A stretch of 64,000 nucleotides of DNA, taken from positions 1 through 64,000 of the forward strand of contig NZ_JALEGS010000020.1 in assembly GCF_022763345.1 (NCBI RefSeq). The letters run 5' to 3'. Positions 17,763 through 25,089 of the stretch are shown here, in pieces. Origin of the DNA: Phaeodactylibacter sp. (lineage in GTDB: Bacteria; Bacteroidota; Bacteroidia; Chitinophagales; Saprospiraceae). The stretch's first letter is position 1; each line of letters opens with the position of its first letter. The position numbers and the translations under genes were made by a program. The notes under the pieces were generated by a model. The model worked only from the letters and a program-made list of their open reading frames with translations, made no database searches and was not told where the DNA came from.

Positions 17763-18119
17763 TTAGCTTATCCGAAGCCCGTTCGGCACCGCCTGATCCG
17801 TATTGAGCAGGGTTACCCCGCCCGCTTCGCTCACCGCACCCAACACCAGGCACTCGCTGATCATATTGGCAATTTGCTTGGGCGGGAAGTTGACCACCGC
17901 AATGACCTGCCGCCCTAATAGCTCCTCAGGCTGATAGTGGTCTGTGATTTGGGCTGATGTTTTGCGCTCGCCCAGCGGGCCAAAATCAATATGCAGGATG
18001 TAGGCGGGCTTCCGGGCCTGTGCATTGGGGTAGGCTTTCAGAACAGTGCCCACGCGCATGTCCACTTTTGTAAAGTCGCTCCAGCTGAGGGCGTTATCGG
18101 AGGCATTAGGCTGAGACAT
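17763..18119 (-). CDS. csaA: CsaA-type tRNA-binding protein
   Basis: 118 residues from ATG 18119, a single EMAP/tRNA-binding OB-fold domain: WSDFTKVDMRVGTVLKA, KPAYILHIDFGPLG, TSAQITDHYQPEELLGRQV, and VVNFPPKQIANMISECLVLGA. This is the CsaA family, described as having chaperone-like and tRNA-binding activity in the cytoplasm. An upstream in-frame start (18158) would lie inside the promoter and terminator at 18140-18177, which argues for 18119. Confidence 0.93.
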   Translation of the reverse strand: MSQPNASDNALSWSDFTKVDMRVGTVLKAYPNAQARKPAYILHIDFGPLGERKTSAQITDHYQPEELLGRQVIAVVNFPPKQIANMISECLVLGAVSEAGGVTLLNTDQAVPNGLRIS

Positions 18120-18139
18120 AGTCAATGGATGGTTTGCCA

Positions 18140-18177
18140 CAAAAATAGGCCCCTGCATGGAAATTCCATGAGGAGCC
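18140..18177 (-). terminator. Terminator of the OmpA gene that also supplies the csaA -7 element
   Basis: Read leftward, GGCTCCTCATGGAA and TTCCATGCAGGGGCC form an imperfect stem (18148-18177), followed by TATTTTTG (18140-18147). The T-run makes it an intrinsic terminator for the OmpA lipoprotein gene. The same eight bases match TANNTTTG and lie 21 bases before the csaA start. Confidence 0.55.
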
Positions 18178-18215
18178 TGTCTAATCTTGTAGGGAAAAGA
18201 GCAATAAGGAAGGCT

Positions 18216-18890
18216 TTATTCACCAATTTCCCCTTCCTGAGCGGCTTCCTTGAGGTCTTCATTCGCAACGATAGCTACCTCCACCCGGCGGTTTTCCTGT
18301 CGCCCGGCAGCAGTTTCGTTGGTGGCCACCGGCTTTTCCTCTCCATACCCTCTCACGGTAAACCGGCTGGAGCTCACATTTTGCTTGGCGAGGTATCCGG
18401 AAACGGAACGGGCGCGGCGCTCGGATAGCCGCTGATTGTAACTGTCCGTTCCCTGACTGTCGGTATGCCCTTCTATGATGATGTTGGTCTCATCGTACTC
18501 CTTAAGGGCATTGGACAACTCGGTCAGGTTTTCTTTGGTCTCCGCCCGGAGCTGATAGGAATCGAGGTCGAATAGCAGCCCGGAGTCAAAAGTAATGAGA
18601 ATGCCCTCGCCTACACGTTCCACTTCGGCATCTTCGAGGTCTTCTTCAATTTCTTCGGCTTGCTTGTCCATGTAATTGCCAATAAGGGCGCCGGCTGTAC
18701 CACCTATGGCAGAGCCGATAATAACGCCCGCAGCGGTATTGTCCTCCCCACCAATAATACCGCCGATGACGCCTCCGGCTGTTCCGCCAATCACGGCACC
18801 TTCTGATGTTTTTGTGGTATTGCAGGCTGTACCAAGCAGTAGGCTAAGGGCTATTACAGGTGCCCAGGAAAATCGAATTGTTGTTTTCAT
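18216..18890 (-). CDS. OmpA-family lipoprotein with glycine-zipper segment
   Basis: 224 residues. Lipobox LLLGTAC gives a lipid-anchored N-terminus (Cys about 23). Residues 32-72 are a glycine-zipper segment (GGTAGGVIGGIIGG, then IGGTAGALIGNYMD) like YfiB/Pal-like stress lipoproteins. After a short acidic linker comes the OmpA peptidoglycan-binding domain: FDSGLLFDLDSYQL, IEGHTDSQGTDSYNQRLS, RRARSV and GYGEEKPVA..ENRRVEV. It should tether the outer membrane to the wall. Divergent from a small barrel gene. Confidence 0.9.
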   Translation of the reverse strand: MKTTIRFSWAPVIALSLLLGTACNTTKTSEGAVIGGTAGGVIGGIIGGEDNTAAGVIIGSAIGGTAGALIGNYMDKQAEEIEEDLEDAEVERVGEGILITFDSGLLFDLDSYQLRAETKENLTELSNALKEYDETNIIIEGHTDSQGTDSYNQRLSERRARSVSGYLAKQNVSSSRFTVRGYGEEKPVATNETAAGRQENRRVEVAIVANEDLKEAAQEGEIGE

Positions 18891-19007
18891 GGTTCAATAG
18901 GTTTATTTGCTGTAAAAGGCGTAGATCACAGTGATGTTCGTTTGTGGGCTGTTTCGAACACCAGCTACAACTTTCAGTTTCTAAAGCGAATGAAAACTGT
19001 ATAAACC

Positions 19008-19481
19008 ATGAACCACTTGAAAAAAGCAACGCTGGCTATTTTAACCTTTATGCTTTCCCTGACCCTTCATGCTCAGGACCGTAATCCCGGATCCGTAGGC
19101 ATCGGTGCGCAATTCGGGCAACCGACCGGGCTGAGCGTGAAAGTGTACAACCCCAATGGCATGTCAACTGATATCCTGGCAGCTTGGGACCTGAATGATT
19201 TTTTCTTCCTCAATATCCACGGACTAATAGAAAACCATATCGGGAGTTCAGGACGCTTGCACTATTTTGTAGGGCCAGGTGCCTTTGCGGGCATTCGCGA
19301 TACCGGAGGGGAGTCTCTATCGGACCAGGATTTTGAAGCCGGAATTAGTGGTAATTTTGGCCTGAATATCATTTTCGGTACCATTGAAGTCTTTGGGCAG
19401 GTGACTCCGCGCCTGAAATTGACTGATGGCACAGCCGGTGCCGTGGGTGGAGGCGCAGGCATTCGTTTTTATCTGCCATAA
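19008..19481 (+). CDS. Small outer-membrane barrel-like protein
   Basis: 157 residues with signal peptide ATLAILTFMLSLTLHAQ. Gly-rich beta strands (VGIGAQFGQPTGLSVKVY, HYFVGPGAFAGI, GNFGLNIIFGTIEVFGQV) end with GGGAGIRFYLP, a barrel-like C-terminal strand. No named family recognised. It is divergent from the OmpA lipoprotein and convergent with the interrupted hydrolase. Confidence 0.65.
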   Translation: MNHLKKATLAILTFMLSLTLHAQDRNPGSVGIGAQFGQPTGLSVKVYNPNGMSTDILAAWDLNDFFFLNIHGLIENHIGSSGRLHYFVGPGAFAGIRDTGGESLSDQDFEAGISGNFGLNIIFGTIEVFGQVTPRLKLTDGTAGAVGGGAGIRFYLP

Positions 19482-19489
19482 AACCTTCT

Positions 19490-20647
19490 TTACCTTTTCA
19501 ACCCTTCAATCATTGCGCGCTGGGCTTCGGTACTGTAGCTTTGCCACAGTACTTTGTCCATGCGCCATTTCCCCCACTCATCCTGCGAGAGCAAAACGTA
19601 GTCAAATCCCCAGATCGCACTGACTTTTGCGGAAGCGGTCTGACTGGAAATATCAAATACTTCAACCTTACTGGGAGCGCCTTCCGGAATCTGCCCCCGG
19701 CGATTGTAGCGGTCCGCAGTTTGTACCAGCTGCCCGAAGGTCATGTCTGAGTAGCCCCACTGGCCTGATCTGCCAGAGTAGAAATGCCCGGATTTCTGTA
19801 AAGTGGTATCGGTCACTTCATAAACCAGGCTACTGTCTACCTCATAAATGGAACGGACGTATTGAGTGAGGACCTGCCTGATATCTCTTTCGTCAGCAGC
19901 GTTGTAGCCCTCCATGAAGGTATCAATGGCATCAAAGTAAATCCCTGGTTGCTCCAGCCAGCCGTAGTGCCCGCATGCCGGCATCAGGATGAATTCAGAA
20001 TGGGGAAAAGCATCGTGAGCGTCCTGCCCTGTTTGCGGCCGGATGACGTCCTGTTCGCCCTGAATGATGAGCACAGGCTTCCGGAACTGGGAAGCGGCTT
20101 CCCGTGTATCGTAGGAAATCCGTCGCAGGTCCTGCCAGATCAGTTGGTTGATTTGCCTGTTGCCCTGCCCTAAACGCTTTGCAATCTGTGGCGCATGGCT
20201 ATCGTCATAAACATAGGCTCTAGCCATGAAAGCATGCCGTTTTTCCTGTACAAGTTGAGTGGTGTCGCCAGATTGTAGGCGCTCTGTCCAGTAAAGGAAA
20301 GAGTCACGCTGTATCTCAGTCAAATTTTGGGTGAGGTCAAAATAATCCAACAGCCCAAGGTCGATGCCGCCGGAAGCAGAGGCGATAAACCCCTTGACTG
20401 CAGCGGGGTATAGTGAAAGGTAGAAATTGCCCAATACGCCACCGAAGGAATGCCCAAGCACAGTCCATTCCTGATAGCCGAGGTGTTTCCGGAGGGCTTC
20501 CAGGTCTGCGGCCATCAGGTCCATCGTCATAGTTTCCGGGCTGATGTTTTCCATGACGGACTGGCCGGTGCCACGTTGATCGTAAAGAATCACCTGATAG
20601 CGCTCGCTCAGGGAACGGGCCAGTCCCTGAAATCCCCGGCAATTAAG
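19490..20647 (-). pseudogene. Alpha/beta hydrolase, C-terminal part (interrupted gene)
   Basis: The last 384 codons of a secreted alpha/beta hydrolase whose first 55 codons lie at 22341-22505. The fragment starts at NCRGFQGLA. It carries YDQRGTGQS, the nucleophile elbow GHSFGG, the Asp region IQGEQDVIRPQTG and His in PACGHYGWLEQPG, so the triad is intact but the oxyanion HGG/NGGPG strand is on the other fragment. The last 120 residues resemble an NTF2/lumazine-binding-like domain (DIRQVLTQYV onward). The open frame continues past 20647 to 20761, but that stretch is insertion DNA, not hydrolase. Proline iminopeptidase-like activity is likely for the intact gene. Confidence 0.85.
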
Positions 20648-20660
20648 TAAGGGGGCAAAT

Positions 20661-20682
20661 ACAAATTGCACAATACGGGGCG
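20661..20682 (+). repeat. Left-end direct repeat 1 (candidate transposase site)
   Basis: ACAAATTGCACAATACGGGG plus CG lies 13 bases inside the left boundary. A closely similar copy occurs 88 bases further in. Paired sites near an end are typical of Mu-type transposase binding. Confidence 0.55.
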
Positions 20683-20748
20683 CGACCAAAACGCCAGAAC
20701 CCCTGTAAATACTAGTGCTTTGGAAAAGGTGGCAAAAAGAAACCAAAA

Positions 20749-20770
20749 ACAAATTGCGCAAAACGGGCGG
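20749..20770 (+). repeat. Left-end direct repeat 2 (candidate transposase site)
   Basis: ACAAATTGCGCAAAACGGGC plus GG matches repeat 1 in the same orientation with about four differences. Both lie between the element end and the repressor stop, in otherwise noncoding DNA. Confidence 0.55.
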
Positions 20771-20862
20771 CCGAACGACATTTGAATAGCGCTAGACCTG
20801 CCAACAAGTGGCGCTCAAATGGTGCGCACTGGTGACCGCATAGTAACTTCCTGGCAACATTC

Positions 20863-21558
20863 CTATAGATACGATAGTATAGCGTAGCACTCCCAAACCT
20901 CCTGGACAGATGAAGCGGCGAGGTGCTGCGGCGGATACTCCTGGTAGTTACTGTAGTACAGAGTAATGCCGTCTGCCTCTGCCTTACCGTAGCAGGTGGA
21001 AAACATTGAAGGCGAGTAAGTTATAAAGTAAATGCTGCCCGGGCGCACCTCTGCCGCCTGGGCTTTTTTTGTGCACCAAATGTACTGACCGGGCTTCAGA
21101 TGGGGCTGCATGGCATCACCTATAACCTGGAAGCCCTGGGAGCCTGGGCGCAGCCCTGGTATGCTGGCATGTGGTAAGGGATCCTTGAGCATGCCTGCGG
21201 CGTAGCGCTGCAAATGCTGAGCACTCACATATGGGCAGTGGTTGTCAATTAGGTCTACAAGATTCGGAGAAAGGTCTACATAGTTAGGTCTACAATCCTC
21301 TACTTTATTTATCAGAAAATCTGATGATCGGTCAAGACTGTATGGGGGTAATTCTGATAAGTCATTTTTAAGAAGCGCATCCACTGATACCTTAAACAAA
21401 TTAGCCAAGTCAATAATCAGCTCAAGACTTGGATTGTTCTTGCCACTCTCCCATGCAGGTATGTTGCTCTGCGCCACACCTATAACACTAGCTAACGCAT
21501 GTTGAGACATTCGGTGCAGCTTTCTCAGCGACTTTATATTCTTAGCTAATTGCTCCAA
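20863..21558 (-). CDS. CI-like phage repressor (XRE plus S24-like domain)
   Basis: 231 residues, start TTG 21558. Residues 3-65 form an XRE helix-turn-helix (MSQHALASVIGVAQSNIPAWE, cited in part: VIGVAQSNIPAWESGKNNPS). The C-terminal half matches the LexA/CI S24 fold: GFQVIGDAMQPHLKPGQYIW. The usual nucleophile Ser of GDSM is Ala here, so autocleavage is not expected; release would need another inducer. It faces away from the early genes, as Mu c does. Operator-like palindromes lie upstream and one inside its own coding region. Confidence 0.85.
   Translation of the reverse strand: MEQLAKNIKSLRKLHRMSQHALASVIGVAQSNIPAWESGKNNPSLELIIDLANLFKVSVDALLKNDLSELPPYSLDRSSDFLINKVEDCRPNYVDLSPNLVDLIDNHCPYVSAQHLQRYAAGMLKDPLPHASIPGLRPGSQGFQVIGDAMQPHLKPGQYIWCTKKAQAAEVRPGSIYFITYSPSMFSTCYGKAEADGITLYYSNYQEYPPQHLAASSVQEVWECYAILSYL
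21311..21325. promoter_or_regulatory. Operator-like palindrome inside the repressor gene
   Basis: ATCAGAAAATCTGAT has perfect 6-bp arms. It matches the two intergenic palindromes in the pattern ATCAG-N5-CTGAT. Confidence 0.5.
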
Positions 21559-21580
21559 AGTGTTAAGGAATTGTTAAAAA

Positions 21581-21595
21581 ATCAGTTTTACTGAT
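21581..21595. promoter_or_regulatory. Operator-like palindrome between repressor and early gene
   Basis: ATCAGTTTTACTGAT, perfect 6-bp arms, 23 bases upstream of the repressor start codon. Likely controls leftward transcription. Confidence 0.6.
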
Positions 21596-21602
21596 TTTAT
21601 AC

Positions 21603-21633
21603 TTGAATTATCAGAAAAACTGATATACATTTG
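21603..21633 (+). promoter_or_regulatory. Rightward early promoter of the prophage remnant
   Basis: TTG (21603-21605), 20-base spacer, TACATTTG (21626-21633) fits the Bacteroidota promoter. The operator at 21610-21624 fills the spacer, so bound repressor would block polymerase. Confidence 0.65.
21610..21624. promoter_or_regulatory. Operator-like palindrome in the early promoter spacer
   Basis: ATCAGAAAAACTGAT, perfect 5-bp arms, centred 29 bases from the neighbouring palindrome. Confidence 0.65.
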
Positions 21634-21677
21634 CTCAAGGATACAACGAAAGTAAAACAACCAAAGCAACTATTCAA

Positions 21678-21932
21678 ATGACACTAGAAGAAAAACAACA
21701 ATTGCGCAAGGGGCTGCGGCAGTACCACGGAGCGTTCACGGAGGTCGCTCGCCGGTGCGAGTGCACTTTGTCATTCGTGATGCAAGTCTTTAATGGCTCG
21801 CGCAATTCTGAGTACGTATTGGCACAGGCATCAAAGTTACTACTGGAGCGCACGGAGGAAAAAGCGAAACTGGAAAAGCAAGCCATTACTGACCTGAAGG
21901 CTGCAATGGAATTAGCTCAACAATCCTCCTAA
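21678..21932 (+). CDS. Cro/Ner-like small DNA-binding protein
   Basis: 84 residues. FTEVARRCECTLSFVMQVFN reads as a helix-turn-helix with the VARxxxxxxSxVxxVxNG pattern common in Bacteroidota phage regulators, then a Lys/Glu-rich helical tail. It is first in the rightward operon behind the repressed promoter and 13 bases before the transposase fragment, the position of ner in Mu. Function as an early switch protein is inference from this order. Confidence 0.7.
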   Translation: MTLEEKQQLRKGLRQYHGAFTEVARRCECTLSFVMQVFNGSRNSEYVLAQASKLLLERTEEKAKLEKQAITDLKAAMELAQQSS

Positions 21933-21945
21933 AACGTGACATGGT

Positions 21946-22343
21946 ATGACGACCAATTTTGCAGAAATAGAAAACAGGATTTGCATTAGCACGGCGGCGG
22001 TTATCCCGGCGATTCATCACAACGAAAAGTCAGCAGAGAAAGTGGTGAAAATGGGGCTTTACCGCAATCGCAAAGGCAACGATTCCTGGCAGCACTATGA
22101 AGACAAAGCCGACTCGCGCAAGCGGTGGATTGTGATTGACACAATCCCTGAGCTGACGCGGCAGCGTATCGAGGCATACTATGGCGATACACGCCTGGCA
22201 TTCTACACCGAGCAGATGCTGAGCGCAGCCTTGACACGCATACAGCCGGATGATAAGGCACACTTCCTGGCGATGCGGGCCATCAGCGAAACAAAGTGCG
22301 TGCAGTTGGCGGAGGCTTGCGGGTGGATGCGCCTGGTGATAAG
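21946..22343 (+). pseudogene. Truncated N-terminal part of a putative Mu-type transposase
   Basis: About 132 codons of an open frame that then runs into antisense hydrolase DNA and stops at 22389. The stretch SWQHYEDKADSRKRWIVID followed by TIPELTRQRIEAYYGD resembles the N-terminal DNA-binding region of Bacteroidota Mu-like transposases, where a HTH domain precedes an IP/LP-x-R-x-R-I segment. No DDE catalytic residues remain; a full enzyme would exceed 600 residues. Identification rests mainly on gene order. Confidence 0.5.
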
Positions 22344-22505
22344 GCCCGGACCGCCGTTGATGATCACGATAGGCGCTCCCTCACCGTAGCATTCGTAGTA
22401 CAAGTCTACGCCTTCAGCCGGAGCGAACCCGGTTTTGGGCTGTGCCCTTAAGAATAGCCCGGTAAGCAGCAAAAGAGAAAAAAGAAAAGATCGCTTAGCA
22501 GTCAT
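22341..22505 (-). pseudogene. Alpha/beta hydrolase, N-terminal part (interrupted gene)
   Basis: First 55 codons of the hydrolase continued at 20647: signal peptide FSLLLLTGLFLRAQ, then DLYYECYGEGAPIVIINGGPGL, where GGPG is the oxyanion-hole motif (quoted parts: LYYECYGEGAP and VIINGGPGL). The frame continues into the insertion and stops after another 46 codons. A 13-bp inverted repeat surrounds its start codon. Confidence 0.85.
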
Positions 22506-22540
22506 AAAGCAGGTGATTTTCCTGAAAGCTAAGCGATCTT
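22487..22540. repeat. Long hairpin around the hydrolase start codon
   Basis: AAGATCGCTTAGC (22487-22499) and GCTAAGCGATCTT (22528-22540) are perfect 13-bp arms. In the leftward mRNA the 28-base loop contains the AUG and a smaller CAGG/CCTG stem, while the 3' arm covers codons 3-7. It could control translation or mark a small inserted repeat. Confidence 0.55.
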
Positions 22541-22594
22541 AGGCGTTAAAAGCGGTCAATTATTGCTAAGTAATGTTCTGTCAAGAGATTACCA

Positions 22595-23494
22595 CTACTT
22601 CCACAGGTGCTCAGGGTATTGGCCCTCTGCCGTCAGTTTGGCGAAAGCCTCTTGCACCATGGGTTTATCTTCCTGATAAGTCACACCGTACCAGCGCTCC
22701 GCATTGGGGATGACCGTGAGGTCGATTTTGCCTTCATTGATCAGGCGGTTGATAACGAGCGGGATGTAAAATTCCGCACGGGGCTGATCCCGGTGCGCTT
22801 CCACAAACTCGATGAAGTGCTGCCGGGTGGCCTCAAAAACGTTGGGGTGGAAGCCCCAGAAGTTCATGGACACCAGTGCGTCCGGGCTTAGTGGGTGCTG
22901 CCCGTCATTTTCTTCGTATACAATGCCATTGGGCGTGCGCTGAATTTTGTGGCGCTCCACCACATCGGTCAGGTGGCCGGCTTCGTCTACTTCACAAACC
23001 CCACGGTTGACATGGCCGGCATCGGAGAGTGTCTTGTCCAGTTGGTAGCCAATCATGCTGTAGTGGTCCGGTGCGCAGTCATCTTTTAGGAAATCTGCCA
23101 TGGCCTTGAAGCTGCTGATGCCGTAGTAGTCGTCAGCATTAATAACAGCGAAAGGCTCATTGATTTTGTCGTGGGCCACCAGGACGGCATGAGCCGTACC
23201 CCAGGGTTTTTCCCGTTCAGGCAGATCGCTAATGCCTTCTACCGGGGTATTGATGGCCTGAAAGGCATACTCGATTTCCACCTTATCGTCGAACTTGCCG
23301 CCGAACTTTTCGCGGAAAGCCTTCTCAATATCTTCCCGGATGACGAAGACGATCTTGCCAAAGCCGGCGCGGATGGCATCGTAAATGGAGTATTCAATAA
23401 TCACTTCTTCGTTGGGGCCCAGGCCGTCGAGCTGTTTGAGGCCACCGTAGCGGCTGCCCATACCGGCTGCAAGGATAAGCAAAGTTGGTTTCAT
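22595..23494 (-). CDS. Sugar-phosphate nucleotidyltransferase family protein
   Basis: 299-residue NTP-transferase-fold protein. LILAAGMGSRYGGLKQL is the nucleotide-binding loop and VINADDYYG holds the metal-binding Asp pair. AEFYIPLVINRLI and WYGVTYQEDK lie in the C-terminal part. The GSRYGGLKQ variant marks a Bacteroidota/Spirochaete group distinct from RmlA or GlmU. The sugar is not evident, as no surface-polysaccharide genes adjoin. A degenerate -7 (TATATTCG, about 20 bases upstream) precedes the start. Confidence 0.85.
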   Translation of the reverse strand: MKPTLLILAAGMGSRYGGLKQLDGLGPNEEVIIEYSIYDAIRAGFGKIVFVIREDIEKAFREKFGGKFDDKVEIEYAFQAINTPVEGISDLPEREKPWGTAHAVLVAHDKINEPFAVINADDYYGISSFKAMADFLKDDCAPDHYSMIGYQLDKTLSDAGHVNRGVCEVDEAGHLTDVVERHKIQRTPNGIVYEENDGQHPLSPDALVSMNFWGFHPNVFEATRQHFIEFVEAHRDQPRAEFYIPLVINRLINEGKIDLTVIPNAERWYGVTYQEDKPMVQEAFAKLTAEGQYPEHLWK

Positions 23495-23650
23495 GGATTT
23501 TTGCTGCGAATATAGTGGGAATCCCCGGCATTGCCAGCCCGGAACTGACGGAGAAAAAAAAATGCATCATTTATTCCTGCCTGCCCGTGAGGTCATGGCC
23601 AAGCAGGCAGGTCCTCCAAACGGCTAAGGAGCAAACCTGTATTACTTTTC

Positions 23651-24325
23651 CTACCGGAGCAGTTTTTCGTGGCGGATTTGCTGCACCATCCGTTCTACCC
23701 GTTGCTCCACCCGGAACCGGTGCAACAGCAATCCGCCCACGAGTGAAAGGCAACCAATGCCAAAGATGGTATTGCGGGAACGTTCTATCAAGTCAGCGTG
23801 CATCTCGTAGAAAGGGCGTACGAGCAGCACTTCGATAGAAATTACCAGCGCAGCAAGCAGAAAAAGAAAAATGGCCGTGGCTTTGGCGCGTTCCAGGAAA
23901 GTAGGTTCCATCCGGCGCAGGCATTTTTTGAGGAAACTAATGGCGTCATTGTGATAGGGGTCAATTCGAATAAGTTGCAGCAGGATATAGTGGCACTTTT
24001 CGTATTGCATGCACTGAAAATGAGAAGCCGCTTTTCTAAAGAGCAGTTGTTCGTACAGGTTCTCTCCCGGCGGGCTTGCCACATTCTGTACAATGACCTC
24101 CTCGATCGCCACATTGACCATCAGCAGGTGCTTTTGGTGGGAGCCCACTTCAAAAAGGCTGTTGACATACGCCACAAGCATCTCGAAGTACTCCTCAAAG
24201 TCCAGCCCACGGATGGTGCCCTCCCGGCCTTCGTAGAAATGGATAATACGCCGGTAGTTGGTGGCATCAATCTCCTTGAAGTCACGAAAGGTTTTGGAGT
24301 GATATGTGGACTGATAAAATGGCAT
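23651..24325 (-). CDS. Membrane protein with helical/TPR-like N-terminal domain
   Basis: 224 residues, family not recognised. The N-terminal 140 residues are helical and contain TPR-like pairs (LFRKAASHFQCMQYEKCHYILLQLIRIDPYHNDAISFL, cited in part: AASHFQCMQYEKCHYIL and IRIDPYHNDAISFL). Two transmembrane helices follow (about 150-170 and 185-205), with a basic tail RVERMVQQIRHEKLLR. Its ATG follows the TAA of the cyclase-family gene with no gap, so it is the third gene of the nadK operon. Confidence 0.7.
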   Translation of the reverse strand: MPFYQSTYHSKTFRDFKEIDATNYRRIIHFYEGREGTIRGLDFEEYFEMLVAYVNSLFEVGSHQKHLLMVNVAIEEVIVQNVASPPGENLYEQLLFRKAASHFQCMQYEKCHYILLQLIRIDPYHNDAISFLKKCLRRMEPTFLERAKATAIFLFLLAALVISIEVLLVRPFYEMHADLIERSRNTIFGIGCLSLVGGLLLHRFRVEQRVERMVQQIRHEKLLR

Positions 24326-25087
24326 TTATTCAAAGGGTTCTAAAGCGTACAGAACCGGCTTGCTCGGGCTGGCGTCAATTTCAAAGCTGGCCACCTGAAG
24401 GTTCAGTAAGTATAAACCATCCCGGATGGAATTGTTTACATAAATCAGCTCGGTTATGGTGCAATGTGCCCTGGGCGACTCCGGATATTGCCAGAAAGCC
24501 CGGTGCCCAAGCAGTTGCCCGCCATCTTCCTCCCGGTCTACGGAGGGCAGGTCGAGCAGCAAATGTTCAACACCGCGTTCCACCAGATAGTTAACGGCCT
24601 CGTGGTGCAGATAGGGCGGATTGGCGCCGGAGTAGTTGGTGATCATTTTGAGGTCATCATTGGGCAGCGTACGGATGATCAGCGCGGGCGTGGGCGGATG
24701 TGCTTCAAGCAGGGCCTCGAGTTGTTCTCGGTAAACTACCCGGTCCCCATTATCGGTTTTGGTTGGAAAGACACTCACGAGTCTGGCCGGGAAATGAAAT
24801 TGTTGGAGGCACTGATTGATGGTGTAGGTTTCCTTCGCAATATGCCCTACGCATTCGGTATGGGTGCCGTTGCCATGAGGGGTCAGGCGGACCGTCAGAA
24901 AGTTGACTGCACCACCTTCCTGAGTGGAGCCGATAAAATCCCCAGCTACCACAGGGCTGTGCTCCATAGGAGGAGCGTAGAAGCAATTGACGGTTTCCAG
25001 GCCCGCTTTCAGGGGAATGGCAATATCTATGGGGTGCCGTAAGTCAGCCCTGTAAGTCAGGCCGTGCAATTGCAGGGTGGTTTGCAT
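24326..25087 (-). CDS. Cyclase-family (kynurenine formamidase-like) hydrolase
   Basis: 253 residues of the metal-dependent cyclase/arylformamidase family. The signature region reads TPHGNGTHTECVGHI, close to the HxGTHxDxPxH metal site but with Glu and Cys changes. Other landmarks are PALIIRTLP, GVEHLLLDLPSVD and a C-terminal strand ending in ASPSKPVLY. The family cleaves amides or cyclises small acids; substrate unknown. Two bases after nadK and directly before the 224-residue membrane protein, so translationally linked. Confidence 0.85.
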   Translation of the reverse strand: MQTTLQLHGLTYRADLRHPIDIAIPLKAGLETVNCFYAPPMEHSPVVAGDFIGSTQEGGAVNFLTVRLTPHGNGTHTECVGHIAKETYTINQCLQQFHFPARLVSVFPTKTDNGDRVVYREQLEALLEAHPPTPALIIRTLPNDDLKMITNYSGANPPYLHHEAVNYLVERGVEHLLLDLPSVDREEDGGQLLGHRAFWQYPESPRAHCTITELIYVNNSIRDGLYLLNLQVASFEIDASPSKPVLYALEPFE

Positions 25088-25089
25088 GG

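Larger units (their letters stand above)
20648..22343. mobile_element. Defective Mu-like transposable prophage remnant
   Basis: About 1.7 kb inserted in the hydrolase gene. TAAG occurs at both junctions (20644-20647 and 22340-22343). Removing the insert and one TAAG restores an in-frame NGGPGL-NCRGFQ. Contents in order: an end with two direct repeats, a leftward CI-like repressor, three operators, a rightward Cro/Ner-like gene and a truncated gene that looks like the start of a transposase. This is the Mu left-end order (c, ner, A). No right-end repeats are seen beside 22340, so nearly all of the phage has been deleted. Confidence 0.7.

Noticed and set aside
20648..20761. N-terminal 38 residues of the downstream hydrolase frame
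   Set aside because: This stretch is prophage-end DNA read in frame by chance and includes a transposase-site repeat; it is not hydrolase.
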